Source of the DNA: Demetria terragena DSM 11295
GTDB taxonomy: Bacteria > Actinomycetota > Actinomycetes > Actinomycetales > Dermatophilaceae
DNA length: 64,000 nt
Reading direction: 5' to 3'
NCBI RefSeq assembly: GCF_000376825.1
Contig: NZ_AQXW01000004.1
Span: 2,046,001-2,110,000, forward strand
Shown here piece by piece: positions 30,122 to 38,744 of the stretch; position 1 is the stretch's first letter, and every line of letters begins with the position of its first letter. The notes under the pieces are model-generated. The model did no database searches. It was not told the DNA's origin and worked only from the letters and a program-made list of their open reading frames with translations. The translations under genes and the position numbers were made by a program.

Positions 30122-30988
30122 TCAGTCGACCGGAGATCTGGGGTCAAGAGGCGCCACTGTTGGCGTTCCGGTGACCGGGTCGGGCACCACGAGCGCTCGC
30201 AGACCAAAGACGTCCTCGATGAGTTCTGCGGTGATCACCTCTGCCGGCGGCCCGGTCGTGACGACCTTGCCGGCATGCATCACGATGAGGTGGTCGGCGT
30301 AGCGCGCTGCCTGATTGAGGTCATGCAGCACCGCCACGATGGTGCGGCCCTGCTCGTGCAGGGTGCGGAACAACTCCATCAGCTCGTACTGATGCGCGAT
30401 GTCGAGGTAGGTCGTCGGCTCGTCCAGCAGCATGATGGGGGTGTCCTGGGCCAAGAGCATCGCGACCCAGACCCGCTGTCGCTGCCCGCCCGACAATTCC
30501 GCGACAGCACGCCCGGACAACTCGGTGAGTTGGGTAGCCTCGAGCGCCGCGCGGACGGCGTCCGCATCGCTGGCCCTCCACTGCTGGATCAGGCTTTGGT
30601 ACGGCGCGCGTCCACGAGCGATCAGGTCGGCCACTCGAATCCCCTCGGGCGCGATCGACGTCTGTGGAAGCAGTCCAAGGATGCGAGCGGCTTCCTTGGG
30701 CGCGTACTTCGTGACGGATTTGCCGTCCAGGAAGATGTCACCGCTCGTGGGGGTGAGCACGCGCGCCAGCGCACGCAGCACCGTCGACTTCCCGCACCCG
30801 TTGGGTCCGATGATGGCGGTGAAAGAACGATCCGGAATCTCCGTCGACAAGTCTTCGGAGACCACCCGATTCGGATAACCGATGGTGGCGTGTTCCGTGA
30901 CGATGCGGGCGTTCCGCTGCGGTGCATCCCGGTCCGCCGGGGCATCGCCCAGTGTTGTCCTCATGTCGTCCTTATCCGAGGTGGTCAT
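30122..30988 (-). CDS. Ferric-siderophore ABC transporter ATPase (FecE/FepC type)
   Basis: This 288-residue ATPase energises siderophore uptake. Walker A is GPNGCGKST, the signature LSGGQRQRVW, Walker B PIMLLDEPT followed by the family-typical TYLDIAHQYE, and the switch His is in VLHDLNQAARYAD. The start at 30988 overlaps the upstream permease stop (ATGA); an ATG nine codons later is also possible. It is the last gene of the importer operon and converges with the carrier/dehydratase gene, only 3 bases apart, with no hairpin between them. Confidence 0.93.
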   Translation of the reverse strand: MTTSDKDDMRTTLGDAPADRDAPQRNARIVTEHATIGYPNRVVSEDLSTEIPDRSFTAIIGPNGCGKSTVLRALARVLTPTSGDIFLDGKSVTKYAPKEAARILGLLPQTSIAPEGIRVADLIARGRAPYQSLIQQWRASDADAVRAALEATQLTELSGRAVAELSGGQRQRVWVAMLLAQDTPIMLLDEPTTYLDIAHQYELMELFRTLHEQGRTIVAVLHDLNQAARYADHLIVMHAGKVVTTGPPAEVITAELIEDVFGLRALVVPDPVTGTPTVAPLDPRSPVD

Positions 30989-32061
30989 GACAGCATGCCG
31001 GACTGCCGACGCGCCTCGCGGGTCAGCAGCCAGATCAAGTAGGTGCCGCCGATGCACACGGTGAGCAGACCGACGGGAATCGGGCGGTACAACTGTCCGA
31101 TCACGAGCGACAGCAGCAGGGCGGTCGACAACAGCGCCGCACCCATCGCTGCAGAGCCTGCCACGCTGACGCCGGGTGACTTGGTCAGTCGTCGTGCTAA
31201 CTGTGGAGCGGCAAGCGCGACGAAGCTGATGGGTCCGGCCGCAGCGGTCACCAAGGCCGTGGTCGCCACGCCAATCACGAGCAGTCCCAGACGAGTCCGG
31301 CCAACCCGGGTGCCCTGGGTGATCGCGGTGTCATCGCCGAGTTCAAGACGACGCAAGGCTGGGCTGAGCGCGCCGACAGCGACCACGATGACGGCGGCGG
31401 CCACGAGCGAGGGCGCCATCGAGGTCCAGGTCACCTTTGAGAGTGAGCCTGCGCTCCACAAGCCGACAACCATCGCGTCCTCAAGTTTCGCGCGGGTGAT
31501 CAAGTAGCCATTGATCGCGGTGAGCATGGCCGAGAGGGCGATACCGACGATGATGAGGCGGAAGCCAGTGATGCCGCCGCGATAGGCGAGCACATAGACG
31601 GCGAAGGCCGTGATGAGGCCACCGCTGAGGGCCGCAATCGCGATGTCCCAGTAGCTGGCGGTGCCAAGGACCAAGACGGTGACGGCGACACCGGTGTAGG
31701 ACCCGGCGTCGAAGCCGATGACATCTGGGGAGCCCAGCGGGTTGCGCGTGAGCGACTGAAAAATGGCTCCACCGATGCCGAGTAGGCCGCCGAAGACGAT
31801 GCCGGACAGGACGATGGGCAGCCGCCATTCGGTCACGATCGGGCTATAGAACTCCGAACCGGTGCCGGTCAAGGACTTCGCGACATCGACGGCGCTAATG
31901 CGGATATCGCCGATCCCGAGCGAAACCACCGAGACGATGAGGGAGACGCAGATGAGGGCAATCGCCACACTGGCGATGCGCAGGTTGACCCGAAGAGACA
32001 ACCACGGCAGGCGTAGCTGCCAACTCGGGTGACCAAAGTCAACGGTCGGTCGAGTCGTCAT
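30985..32061 (-). CDS. Ferric-siderophore ABC permease, second subunit (FepG-like)
   Basis: This 358-residue membrane protein of the FecCD family has about nine to ten helices. It includes RLPIVLSGIVFGGLLGIGGAIFQSLTRNPLGSPDVIGFDAG, the coupling segment that contacts the ATPase, and GPISFVALAAPQLARRLTKSPG. Together with the product of the preceding gene it forms the heterodimeric channel. Both ends overlap the neighbouring genes as ATGA, so the three genes are co-translated. Confidence 0.92.
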   Translation of the reverse strand: MTTRPTVDFGHPSWQLRLPWLSLRVNLRIASVAIALICVSLIVSVVSLGIGDIRISAVDVAKSLTGTGSEFYSPIVTEWRLPIVLSGIVFGGLLGIGGAIFQSLTRNPLGSPDVIGFDAGSYTGVAVTVLVLGTASYWDIAIAALSGGLITAFAVYVLAYRGGITGFRLIIVGIALSAMLTAINGYLITRAKLEDAMVVGLWSAGSLSKVTWTSMAPSLVAAAVIVVAVGALSPALRRLELGDDTAITQGTRVGRTRLGLLVIGVATTALVTAAAGPISFVALAAPQLARRLTKSPGVSVAGSAAMGAALLSTALLLSLVIGQLYRPIPVGLLTVCIGGTYLIWLLTREARRQSGMLS

Positions 32062-33119
32062 AGGGCGCTCACGTCACGTCTGCGGACCAACGCAATGAGG
32101 ACAGGCGCCCCGAGGACGGCGGTGACGATCCAGACCTCGATCTCCCCAGGCCGGGCGATCACCCGGCCGACGACGTCGGCAATCAAAACGAACGCAGGCG
32201 CCGCGAGTAAGGAGTACGCCATGATCCAGCGCTGGTCTGGCCCGACGAACCAGCGAACAACGTGCGGCACCATCAGACCCACGAACGCGATGCCTCCGGT
32301 GAGGGCCGTCGCGCCGCCAGCCAACAGGGTGAGCGCGATGACACCAAAGACTCGGACCCGGCGGACGTTGGTGCCCAAGGACGCTGCGAGGTCGTCGCCG
32401 AGAGCGATCGAATTCAGCGACGTGGCCAGGGCCAGGGCGATAAGTAGACCGACAATGATGAACGGTGCGACCAGGCCAGCGTCCGCAAGGGTTGCTCTGG
32501 CCAGTGATCCAACCGTCCAATTGCGCACTCCGCGAAAGGTCTCCGGGTCGAGCAAAGTAAAGAAGGTTTCGATGCCGGTGAGGACCGCGCCAAGCGCCAC
32601 CCCAGCGAGCACCAACGTGATGGGTGAGGCGGTGCCTCCGCCGCCGACGGACCCGATCGCAAAGACGGCAACAGTTGCCACCGCAGCCCCGAGGAACGCA
32701 ACCCAGATGTATTGGCTGACCGATGTGAGCCCGAAGATGCCGATGCCGATGGTGACGGCAAACCCGGCCCCCGCGTTGACTCCGAGGATTCCAGGATCGG
32801 CGAGGGGGTTGCGGGTGAGGGCCTGAATGAGGGCCCCCGCAACGCCGAGCGCGGCGCCGACCATGATGCCCACCAGCGTCCGTGGCCAGCGTTCGGACCA
32901 CACGATGATGGACTCGGTGCTGTTGTCCCCGCGCGACCACAGGGCCGACCACACGTCGCTATAACTCAGTGGATTTGCACCGTGCGCCAAGCTAAGGATG
33001 AAGGCGACGAACAGCGCTGCGCCAATGACCAACAGGCCAATCGCCCGTCGGCCACCAAAAGACGGCGATTCCACCGAACCCGGAGTGGGCTCGGTGGAAT
33101 CGCGGGTGGTCATTGACAT
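32058..33119 (-). CDS. Ferric-siderophore ABC permease, first subunit (FepD-like)
   Basis: This 353-residue FecCD-family membrane protein includes RWPRTLVGIMVGAALGVAGALIQALTRNPLADPGILGVNAGAG and GGIAFVGLMVPHVVRWFVGPDQRW, the two most conserved family segments, and about nine to ten helices. Two in-frame ATG codons (33119 and 33113) are close together and neither has a strong ribosome-binding site. A perfect 12-bp palindrome (CGGGACGTCCCG, 33142-33153) sits in the 50-base gap after the binding-protein gene and may lower expression of the downstream genes relative to it. Confidence 0.92.
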   Translation of the reverse strand: MSMTTRDSTEPTPGSVESPSFGGRRAIGLLVIGAALFVAFILSLAHGANPLSYSDVWSALWSRGDNSTESIIVWSERWPRTLVGIMVGAALGVAGALIQALTRNPLADPGILGVNAGAGFAVTIGIGIFGLTSVSQYIWVAFLGAAVATVAVFAIGSVGGGGTASPITLVLAGVALGAVLTGIETFFTLLDPETFRGVRNWTVGSLARATLADAGLVAPFIIVGLLIALALATSLNSIALGDDLAASLGTNVRRVRVFGVIALTLLAGGATALTGGIAFVGLMVPHVVRWFVGPDQRWIMAYSLLAAPAFVLIADVVGRVIARPGEIEVWIVTAVLGAPVLIALVRRRDVSAL

Positions 33120-33169
33120 ACGACAGTCAGATCCATTGACGCGGGACGTCCCGGTAGGACTAGCCGACC

Positions 33170-34234
33170 TCAGAGTTTGAGATCGCCGAACCAGTCACCC
33201 ATGGTCTTGGTGGCCCAGGGGAGCGAGGTTGCGCTCGCGCCGCGGCGCAGTACCCAGGTGACCTCAGCGCCAGGCTGCTCGGAGGTGCGCCCGATGTAGT
33301 GCTTCTCCTTGACCGGATCCAGCGCCTTGAAGAGCGGCGTCTTGTCTCGCTTGGCCTTGGCGGCTGGGTCGACGTAGAACATCATCAACACGTCGCCGTC
33401 GAGTTTGCCGACGTTCTCATTGGACACCGTGTCGTCCTTGACGAATTCCTTGGCCAACGGGTTGGGCTTGAAGCCCATGTCCACCATCAGCTCCTCCGTC
33501 GTGCTACCAGCGATCGTGTAGTACTCGATCTGCCCGGTGTATTCGGTGGCGATGGTGATTGTCTTGCCCTTGACCTCCGGGTGTTTCTTAGCGACGTCGG
33601 CAGTGGCCTTGTCGGCCTTGGTGATCGCGGCGTTAGCTGCCTTAGGCAGGTCGACAGCCTTGCCGATCATCCGTTGGGTCTCGCGCCAGTCAATGTCCTC
33701 GCCTGGAACCTGCGTTGGGTTGTCTAGCACCGGCGCGATCGACGCCAGGCGCTTGTATTCATCTGCGCTCTGCAGGGCGTTCGGGGCGATGATCAGGTCA
33801 GGCTTTGCCGCCTTGATGCCCTCGAAGTTGATGGGATCGCGCCGCGTACGAGTGTCGACCGTCTCAATCGACTTCATCCAGGCCTGGTCACGCCACGGGT
33901 ACTTGACCTCTTCGGTGATGGTATAGACCGGCTTGAAGTTCAATGCCTCCAGCGCGTCCAGGTTGGGTGAGAAGCCGAAGACCGCAACCCGTTCGGGACG
34001 CTTCTTCAACTCCGATGAGCCGGCCCAGGTCTTCAGGGTCAACGGGTACGTCGTCGAGCCTTCGCCAGCGGGTACGCCCGACGAGGCGGGCTTAGCCGCG
34101 TCGCCCGATCCACTGCCTGAGGCGCTACTTCCTGGCTCTGGCGTCGAAGAACACGCGGTCAGAACCATCAGCAAGGCGATCAGCAGCGCGGGAAGCGCAA
34201 CGTGCCGATTACGGTGCAGCACAGAGGCTTTCAT
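33170..34234 (-). CDS. Ferric-siderophore substrate-binding lipoprotein
   Basis: This 354-residue FecB/FepB-family protein begins with a lipoprotein signal ending in the lipobox LTAC (Cys28), followed by a Ser/Gly-rich spacer. It should be anchored to the outer face of the membrane and capture the ferric siderophore. ERVAVFGFSPNLDALEALNFKPV and the KPDLIIAPNALQSADEYKRLASIAPVL segment are typical of clusters with an alpha-helical backbone between two lobes. An iron box lies 62 bases upstream. It is the first gene of the importer operon, which faces the biosynthetic genes; the uptake target is presumably the locus' own siderophore. Confidence 0.93.
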   Translation of the reverse strand: MKASVLHRNRHVALPALLIALLMVLTACSSTPEPGSSASGSGSGDAAKPASSGVPAGEGSTTYPLTLKTWAGSSELKKRPERVAVFGFSPNLDALEALNFKPVYTITEEVKYPWRDQAWMKSIETVDTRTRRDPINFEGIKAAKPDLIIAPNALQSADEYKRLASIAPVLDNPTQVPGEDIDWRETQRMIGKAVDLPKAANAAITKADKATADVAKKHPEVKGKTITIATEYTGQIEYYTIAGSTTEELMVDMGFKPNPLAKEFVKDDTVSNENVGKLDGDVLMMFYVDPAAKAKRDKTPLFKALDPVKEKHYIGRTSEQPGAEVTWVLRRGASATSLPWATKTMGDWFGDLKL

Positions 34235-34295
34235 GAAACTCCTTCAACGTAGCGTCCGCTACCGAGCGGGCTTTGATGCCGCGACCCCCTTCGGC

Positions 34296-34314
34296 CAAGG
34301 CAAGGCTACCCTAT
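34296..34314 (-). promoter_or_regulatory. Iron box of the importer operon
   Basis: On the minus strand ATAGGGTAGCCTTGCCTTG matches the degenerate iron box TWAGGTWAGSCTWACCTWA at about 15 of 19 positions. Placed upstream of the binding-protein gene, it would coordinate uptake with the synthesis operon at 14964. Confidence 0.7.
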
Positions 34315-34389
34315 GCTCGGGAGGTCATTGGCGCCACTCAGTAGCCCTATGCGGGACTGGGTGAGTCTCAGGTCAGCGGGCGACTTCGC

Positions 34390-35316
34390 TCAGCGCGTGA
34401 CTTCGCGAAGCTCGACGAGTGGGCTCAGCCGCGCCACATCCGCAGGATCCACCTCGCCAGCCACGGGCTGGAGCACGGCGGCGGCCGAGTAGGCGACGCC
34501 CATCCGTAATGCTTCGGGCCAGTCGGTCGGTGACTGCTGAAGGTGCGCGGCAAGGGCGGCAGTGAGTGCGTCGCCCGCGCCAGTGGCATTGCCCGGCAGG
34601 GGATCCGGGAGGCGAGCACTCCATAGCGCGCCCTCGCGCGTGGCCAGCGTGACGCCCCGCCGCCCGTCCGAGACCGCCGCGTTCTGAGCCCCGGCCTCGA
34701 TGAGGCGCATCGCCAGGTCCGCTGCCGGAGGTGGGTCGAGCGGGTCGAGGCCAAGCGTGGCCGCCGCTTCAGACCGGTTCGGCTTGACGAGGTCTGGCTG
34801 CAGTTCAAGCGCCTGTTGAAGAACCTCGTCACGCAGGTCGAGTACGAGGCCGGCACCACGGGATTGAACCTGCCGAATGATGTCTAAGACGGCTGATTCG
34901 GTGCCGATCGGCACACTCCCACACACGGCGACCACGGTCTGCGCGTGCACGACATCGTCGACATGACCGATGAGTGCGTCGCTTGGCCACCGCGTGCCCG
35001 GCTCGTTGAAAACCGTTGCAGTTCCATCGGGTTCGACTGCTGCGACGCTGCGGCGCACGCGTCCCGGAACAGGAACCAGCAGGTGCTTGATGCCACGGGA
35101 ATCCAAGTCGGTGGCCATGAGGGTCAGGTCCTCTTCGCCGGTCGGGCATAGCGCGACACAGTCAATGTCCATAGCGGTCAGAACCGATGCCGTGTTAACC
35201 CCCTTGCCGCCCGCACGCGACCAGGATTTTTCGACGGCATGCGTCTCGCCGACACGAACACCAGGAACGGTGTAGGTCATATCGATGGCCGGGTTCGGCG
35301 TCAGAGTGATGATCAT
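34390..35316 (-). CDS. PfkB-family sugar kinase (1-phosphofructokinase-like)
   Basis: This 308-residue kinase starts MIITLTPNPAIDMTY, the usual beginning of 1-phosphofructokinase and tagatose-6-phosphate kinase. It contains SRAGGKGVNTASVLTAM (sugar-binding GGKG) and GNATGAGDALTAALAAHL (PfkB signature 2, catalytic Asp). It phosphorylates a sugar phosphate in the cytosol; the sugar is not known. The ATG at 35316 overlaps the stop of the ROK gene (ATGA), which supports it over a GTG two codons upstream. The kinase pair suggests a small carbohydrate-use operon, though no transporter or phosphotransferase gene is adjacent. Confidence 0.87.
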   Translation of the reverse strand: MIITLTPNPAIDMTYTVPGVRVGETHAVEKSWSRAGGKGVNTASVLTAMDIDCVALCPTGEEDLTLMATDLDSRGIKHLLVPVPGRVRRSVAAVEPDGTATVFNEPGTRWPSDALIGHVDDVVHAQTVVAVCGSVPIGTESAVLDIIRQVQSRGAGLVLDLRDEVLQQALELQPDLVKPNRSEAAATLGLDPLDPPPAADLAMRLIEAGAQNAAVSDGRRGVTLATREGALWSARLPDPLPGNATGAGDALTAALAAHLQQSPTDWPEALRMGVAYSAAAVLQPVAGEVDPADVARLSPLVELREVTR

Positions 35317-36212
35317 GCCCACGCCAAGTCCCCCGCGAGAACGGCCGCGCCGAGGGCACCCGCACGGTCGCCGAGTTGGGCGATGACAATCTCCAGCGGA
35401 GCCGCGCCAAGGCGCTCGCGGAGTGCTAATTGGAGCGGTTCTGTGAGGACGTCACCCGCCTGAGATAGGCCACCGCCCATGACGAGGAGGTCAGTGCCGT
35501 TCGCCGCGAGGATGGGGGCGAGTACGTCAGCCAGGGCGGTGATTCCACGCATCCAGATGCCGGCCGCCACGGGGTTGCCCTCGGCGACGAAATGGGCGAT
35601 CGCAGCCGCGCCGCCATCGCTCCCCGTCTCGTGTTTCCAGAGTCGGGCCATGGCAGCGCCCCCGACGAGAGTCTCCAGGCAACCCTGGCGACCGCAGCCA
35701 CAGTCGATGCCATTTGAGTCGACGGTGACGTGGCCAATTTCTCCGGTCCAGGGGTTGCCGCGCACGATCTGACCGCGGCACAGCAGCGCCGCCGCGATTC
35801 CGGTGCCCAGGGGGACGAAGCACACGTTGTCCTGGCCGCGTGCTGCACCAAGGCGGTGCTCGCCGAGCAGGCCCGCGCGTACGTCGTGCCCGATTGTCAC
35901 CGGCGCCGGCAGGTGAGGTGCCAGCGTCGCGGTGAGGTCAAGGTCGCGCCAGCCCAAGTTGGCCGACCAGACCCCGAGGCCTCGCGCCTCGTCGACCAGG
36001 CCGGGAACGGCGACCCCAACATGGGCGACCGGCCCGCCGACCTGGTGGGCAAGAGCGTCGACCTGCGCACCGATCGCCGGCCCGAGTCTCGCGGCGGCAT
36101 CGACGGATTCAGTGGGCCGAGTGTCCTCGGCCAGGATGTCCCCGGTACGCGATAGCGCGACGCCTTTGGTGCGCGTACCCCCGACGTCGATGCCGATCAC
36201 TGCTGAGTCCAC
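35313..36212 (-). CDS. ROK-family sugar kinase
   Basis: This 299-residue protein has the ROK pattern: IGIDVGGTRTKGVAL (ATP phosphate loop), FVPLGTGIAAAL, the catalytic region GNPWTGEIGHVTV and the zinc motif CGCGRQGCLETL. There is no HTH, so it is an enzyme rather than a NagC-type repressor; glucose or N-acetylhexosamine are usual substrates. The start is either GTG 36212 or GTG 36200; the latter has GAGGTG nine bases upstream, so the true protein may be four residues shorter. It is co-transcribed with the PfkB gene. Confidence 0.87.
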   Translation of the reverse strand: MDSAVIGIDVGGTRTKGVALSRTGDILAEDTRPTESVDAAARLGPAIGAQVDALAHQVGGPVAHVGVAVPGLVDEARGLGVWSANLGWRDLDLTATLAPHLPAPVTIGHDVRAGLLGEHRLGAARGQDNVCFVPLGTGIAAALLCRGQIVRGNPWTGEIGHVTVDSNGIDCGCGRQGCLETLVGGAAMARLWKHETGSDGGAAAIAHFVAEGNPVAAGIWMRGITALADVLAPILAANGTDLLVMGGGLSQAGDVLTEPLQLALRERLGAAPLEIVIAQLGDRAGALGAAVLAGDLAWA

Positions 36213-36363
36213 CTCGGCAGTGTGTCAGGTGGCACTCAGCGGAGGTAGACGGTTTGGCCGACATCCGATGATGTTGTGCCGCCCTGGCCGAGACATATCT
36301 TCCCACCCAGGGTAGGTCCGCACGCCGCCACCTGCGGTGTGCTCAAAGGTGCGACCCTTAGGT

Positions 36364-37338
36364 GTGAGCAATGAAGAACGGGAACCGCAGGATCAGGTGT
36401 GCCCGAGCACCCGAACCGCTGATGTGCAGGTTTTTGAGCCGCGCGAGGTGCCTCTTGGCGGACCGCGCGCGATGACCGTGCGCCGTACGCTCCCGCACCG
36501 GGACCGCTCATTCATCGGCGCATGGTGCTTCGTGGATCACTATGGACCCAGTGATGTCGCCGAGACGGGCGGCATGCATGTGCCACCGCATCCACACTCG
36601 GCGCTGCAGACCGTCTCCTGGCTCTTCGAGGGCGAAGTCGAGCACCATGACTCGGGGGGTTGGCACGCCTTCGTTCGTCCGGGTGAGGTGAACCTGATGA
36701 CGGCTGGTGCGGGTATCGCGCATTCGGAGGTGTCGACGTCCGAGACAACGACATTGCACGGTGTGCAGTTGTGGGTGGTGCTCCCTGAAGCCGATCGCGA
36801 TCTGCCGCGTCGCCTACAGCACCATGCGGCCGCAGATGTCGAACTCGCCGACGGCGTGCGCGGTCGCGTCTTCATGGGGGAGTTGGGCGGTCAGACATCG
36901 CCGATCGAGACCGCAACGCCATTGCTGGGCGCGGAGATTCACCTCGCCCCCGGGACGAAGTGGACGATCTCGGCGGACCCGACCTTCGAGCACGGAGTGC
37001 TGCTCGACTCCGGTGATCTGACGGTCGAGGGTCAGGCGGTTGGAGCCGGATCGCTCGCGGTACTCGATTCCGGGCCCGACGAGTTGCATCTCGAATCGCG
37101 TGACGGCGCGCGGCTGATGCTCATCGGCGGCACGCCCTACGACGAAGAGATCGTGATGTGGTGGAACTTCATCGGGCGTGACCACGACGAGATCGCCACC
37201 TTGCGCGAGCAGTGGCAGGCTCAGGCGGAGCGATTCGGAACGGTGAGCGGCTATGACGGCGGCCGGGATTGGCTGCCTGCACCGGGACTACCCGGAGGTC
37301 GACTCCGCCCGCGTGGACGCATGGGAAAGACGGCATAG
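36364..37338 (+). CDS. Pirin-family bicupin protein
   Basis: This 324-residue cytosolic protein has the pirin N-terminal cupin. The iron ligands are seen as HVPPHPHSALQTV (HxH), a His in the GEVEHHDSGG segment and HSE in AGIAHSEVST. The C-terminal cupin is weaker. Bacterial pirins include quercetin dioxygenases and regulators of central metabolism, so the role is open. The GTG at 36364 has AAAGGTG about a dozen bases upstream; an earlier GTG or ATG is possible. It is divergent from the ROK/PfkB operon, with 150 bases between. Confidence 0.85.
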   Translation: MSNEEREPQDQVCPSTRTADVQVFEPREVPLGGPRAMTVRRTLPHRDRSFIGAWCFVDHYGPSDVAETGGMHVPPHPHSALQTVSWLFEGEVEHHDSGGWHAFVRPGEVNLMTAGAGIAHSEVSTSETTTLHGVQLWVVLPEADRDLPRRLQHHAAADVELADGVRGRVFMGELGGQTSPIETATPLLGAEIHLAPGTKWTISADPTFEHGVLLDSGDLTVEGQAVGAGSLAVLDSGPDELHLESRDGARLMLIGGTPYDEEIVMWWNFIGRDHDEIATLREQWQAQAERFGTVSGYDGGRDWLPAPGLPGGRLRPRGRMGKTA

Positions 37339-37349
37339 CCCCAGGCGTT

Positions 37350-38609
37350 TCAGGGGATATCTGGCCAGGAAACCCCCCGGGCGCGCGTGCTGTATGCCTC
37401 CTGCAGGATCGCAACGAAGTCACCTCGCGAGACCCGCCCGCTGTACCCGCTCGCCGGGTGCTTGACCTGGACAGCGTCAGCTGACCGTTCATCGTCACCG
37501 ACGACGGCGATCACCGCATCTCGGCGTTGGCGGCTGCGCCGGATGCGGGCGCCGAGAGAGCCGTCGACCTCGGTGCATGGTCGAAGGCCAGCGGTCAGGA
37601 CATCGTCGTGCAGGCGTCGCGCATACCCGTCGTGATCCTCGTTCACTGGCAGCACGCATACCTGAATTGGCGCTAGCCACAATGGCATTCGGCCTTGGTA
37701 GTGCTCAAGTAGCGATGCGACTACACGTTCCATGGAACCCACGGTGCCGCGGTGAATCATGGCCACTCGGTGGCGTCCGCCGTCGGCGCCGTCATAGGTG
37801 AGGTCGAAGCGTTCCGGCTGGTTGAAGTCCAGTTGTACGGTAGCGATCGTGTCTTCGTGGCCGCGCCCGTCGTGTACCTGCAGGTCGAGTTTGGGGCCAT
37901 AGAACGCGGCTTCGCCGGGGGCGTCGACGAGGTCAAGACCGGTTCCGGGAAGCACTCGCCCGGCTGCTTCGCGTAGCGCAAGCTCCGCATCGGCCCATTG
38001 TCTGGCGTCGCCAAGGTAGCCGGAACCGTTGTCCCGCAGCGACATTCGTACGTAGTCGACCGGAAGTCCTATCACATCCTGGGCGTGAAGAGCTGAGCGA
38101 AGGGCGCGGACGGCTTCGTCGGCGACCTGATCCGGACGGCAGAAGACGTGGGTGTCGTCCAGGTTGATCTGCCGCACCCGGCTCAGGCCGGAGACCACAC
38201 CTGAGCGTTCAGCACGGAACATCGGTGCGAGTTCGTTGAGGCGGATCGGTAACTCGCGATAGGAGTGCCGCGAAGCGGCGTAGACCAACGCGTGGTGCGG
38301 GCAGTTCGCTGGTCGCAAGACGAGGTCGTCGTCGCCAGACTCGGCCCCGAGTTGCATGACGGGGAACATGTCCCCGCTGAACTTGGCCCAGTGCCCAGAA
38401 CGCTCGAACAGTTCGCGCTTGGCGATCAGCGGGGTGTGGACGCCGTGGCAGCCGTCAGCGCGCGCGATGTCCCGTGCGAGTTGTTCGAGTTCGTCGCGGA
38501 TGACGGTCCCGGCCGGCAGCCACAACGGCAGTCCGGCGCCGACCAGCGGGTCGGTGGCAAAGACAGCCAGCTCGCGGTTGATCTCGCGGTGGTCGAGCAC
38601 GTGGTCCAT
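37350..38609 (-). CDS. thrS: Short threonyl-tRNA synthetase lacking TGS and editing domains
   Basis: This class II synthetase of 419 residues corresponds to the catalytic and anticodon-binding parts of bacterial ThrRS (about 640 residues); the N-terminal TGS and serine-editing domains are absent. The three zinc ligands are conserved: C103 (RPANCPHH), H154 (DDTHVF) and H286 (AMIHRGTVGS). Motif 2 is FRAERSGVVSGLSRVRQ; the C-terminal domain starts near PLWLAPIQVCVL. It should therefore charge tRNA-Thr. The ATG at 38609 has AGGAG upstream. Lack of editing suggests a second copy with a special role, such as tolerance to a ThrRS inhibitor or expression on starvation. A threonine-codon attenuator precedes it. 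Confidence 0.88.
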   Translation of the reverse strand: MDHVLDHREINRELAVFATDPLVGAGLPLWLPAGTVIRDELEQLARDIARADGCHGVHTPLIAKRELFERSGHWAKFSGDMFPVMQLGAESGDDDLVLRPANCPHHALVYAASRHSYRELPIRLNELAPMFRAERSGVVSGLSRVRQINLDDTHVFCRPDQVADEAVRALRSALHAQDVIGLPVDYVRMSLRDNGSGYLGDARQWADAELALREAAGRVLPGTGLDLVDAPGEAAFYGPKLDLQVHDGRGHEDTIATVQLDFNQPERFDLTYDGADGGRHRVAMIHRGTVGSMERVVASLLEHYQGRMPLWLAPIQVCVLPVNEDHDGYARRLHDDVLTAGLRPCTEVDGSLGARIRRSRQRRDAVIAVVGDDERSADAVQVKHPASGYSGRVSRGDFVAILQEAYSTRARGVSWPDIP

Positions 38610-38650
38610 GGGTTCTCCTGATCGAGTGGAGTCGCCACGGGGCAAACGAA

Positions 38651-38673
38651 ACCCCGGAGCGTGGCTCCGGGGT
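38651..38673 (-). terminator. Attenuator terminator of the short thrS
   Basis: On the minus strand ACCCCGGAGC pairs perfectly with GCTCCGGGGT around a 3-base loop, followed by TTCGTTTG. It lies between the leader peptide and thrS (42 bases before the start), so a terminator here makes sense only as a conditional one. Confidence 0.8.
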
Positions 38674-38696
38674 GAGTGGTTGTCAGTGCAGCCGCG

Positions 38697-38744
38697 TCAG
38701 CGCCGGAGGTGATCCGGCGTCGTCGTGTGCTGGGCGCGCTGCAT
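38697..38744 (-). CDS. Threonine-rich leader peptide of the thrS attenuator
   Basis: A 15-codon frame encodes MQRAQHTTTPDHLRR, with three successive ACG threonine codons followed by a TGA. It precedes a terminator hairpin and a threonyl-tRNA synthetase gene. No Shine-Dalgarno sequence is visible. TACACT ends seven bases before the ATG, so the transcript may be leaderless, as is common in actinobacteria. The Thr codons overlap the first strand of hairpin 38701-38719. Function is inferred from arrangement. Confidence 0.7.
   Translation of the reverse strand: MQRAQHTTTPDHLRR
38701..38719 (-). promoter_or_regulatory. Attenuator pause/anti-antiterminator hairpin (regions 1:2)
   Basis: On the minus strand CGCCGGA and TCCGGCG form a 7-bp stem with a TCACC loop, starting within the third Thr codon. 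CTCCGG from its second strand can instead pair with CCGGAG in the 5' arm of the terminator at 38651-38673. This gives the mutually exclusive structures expected of ribosome-mediated attenuation. Confidence 0.65.

Noticed and set aside
35313-36212. ROK-family repressor
   Set aside because: There is no N-terminal HTH; the protein begins directly with the ATP-binding IGIDVGGT motif.
37350-38609. Obafluorin-like beta-lactone cluster with ThrRS self-resistance
   Set aside because: The NRPS thioesterase has an ordinary Ser nucleophile (GWSFGG), no threonine-aldolase-type or phenylacetaldehyde genes are present, and the ThrRS is separated from the locus by unrelated sugar kinases and has its own attenuator.
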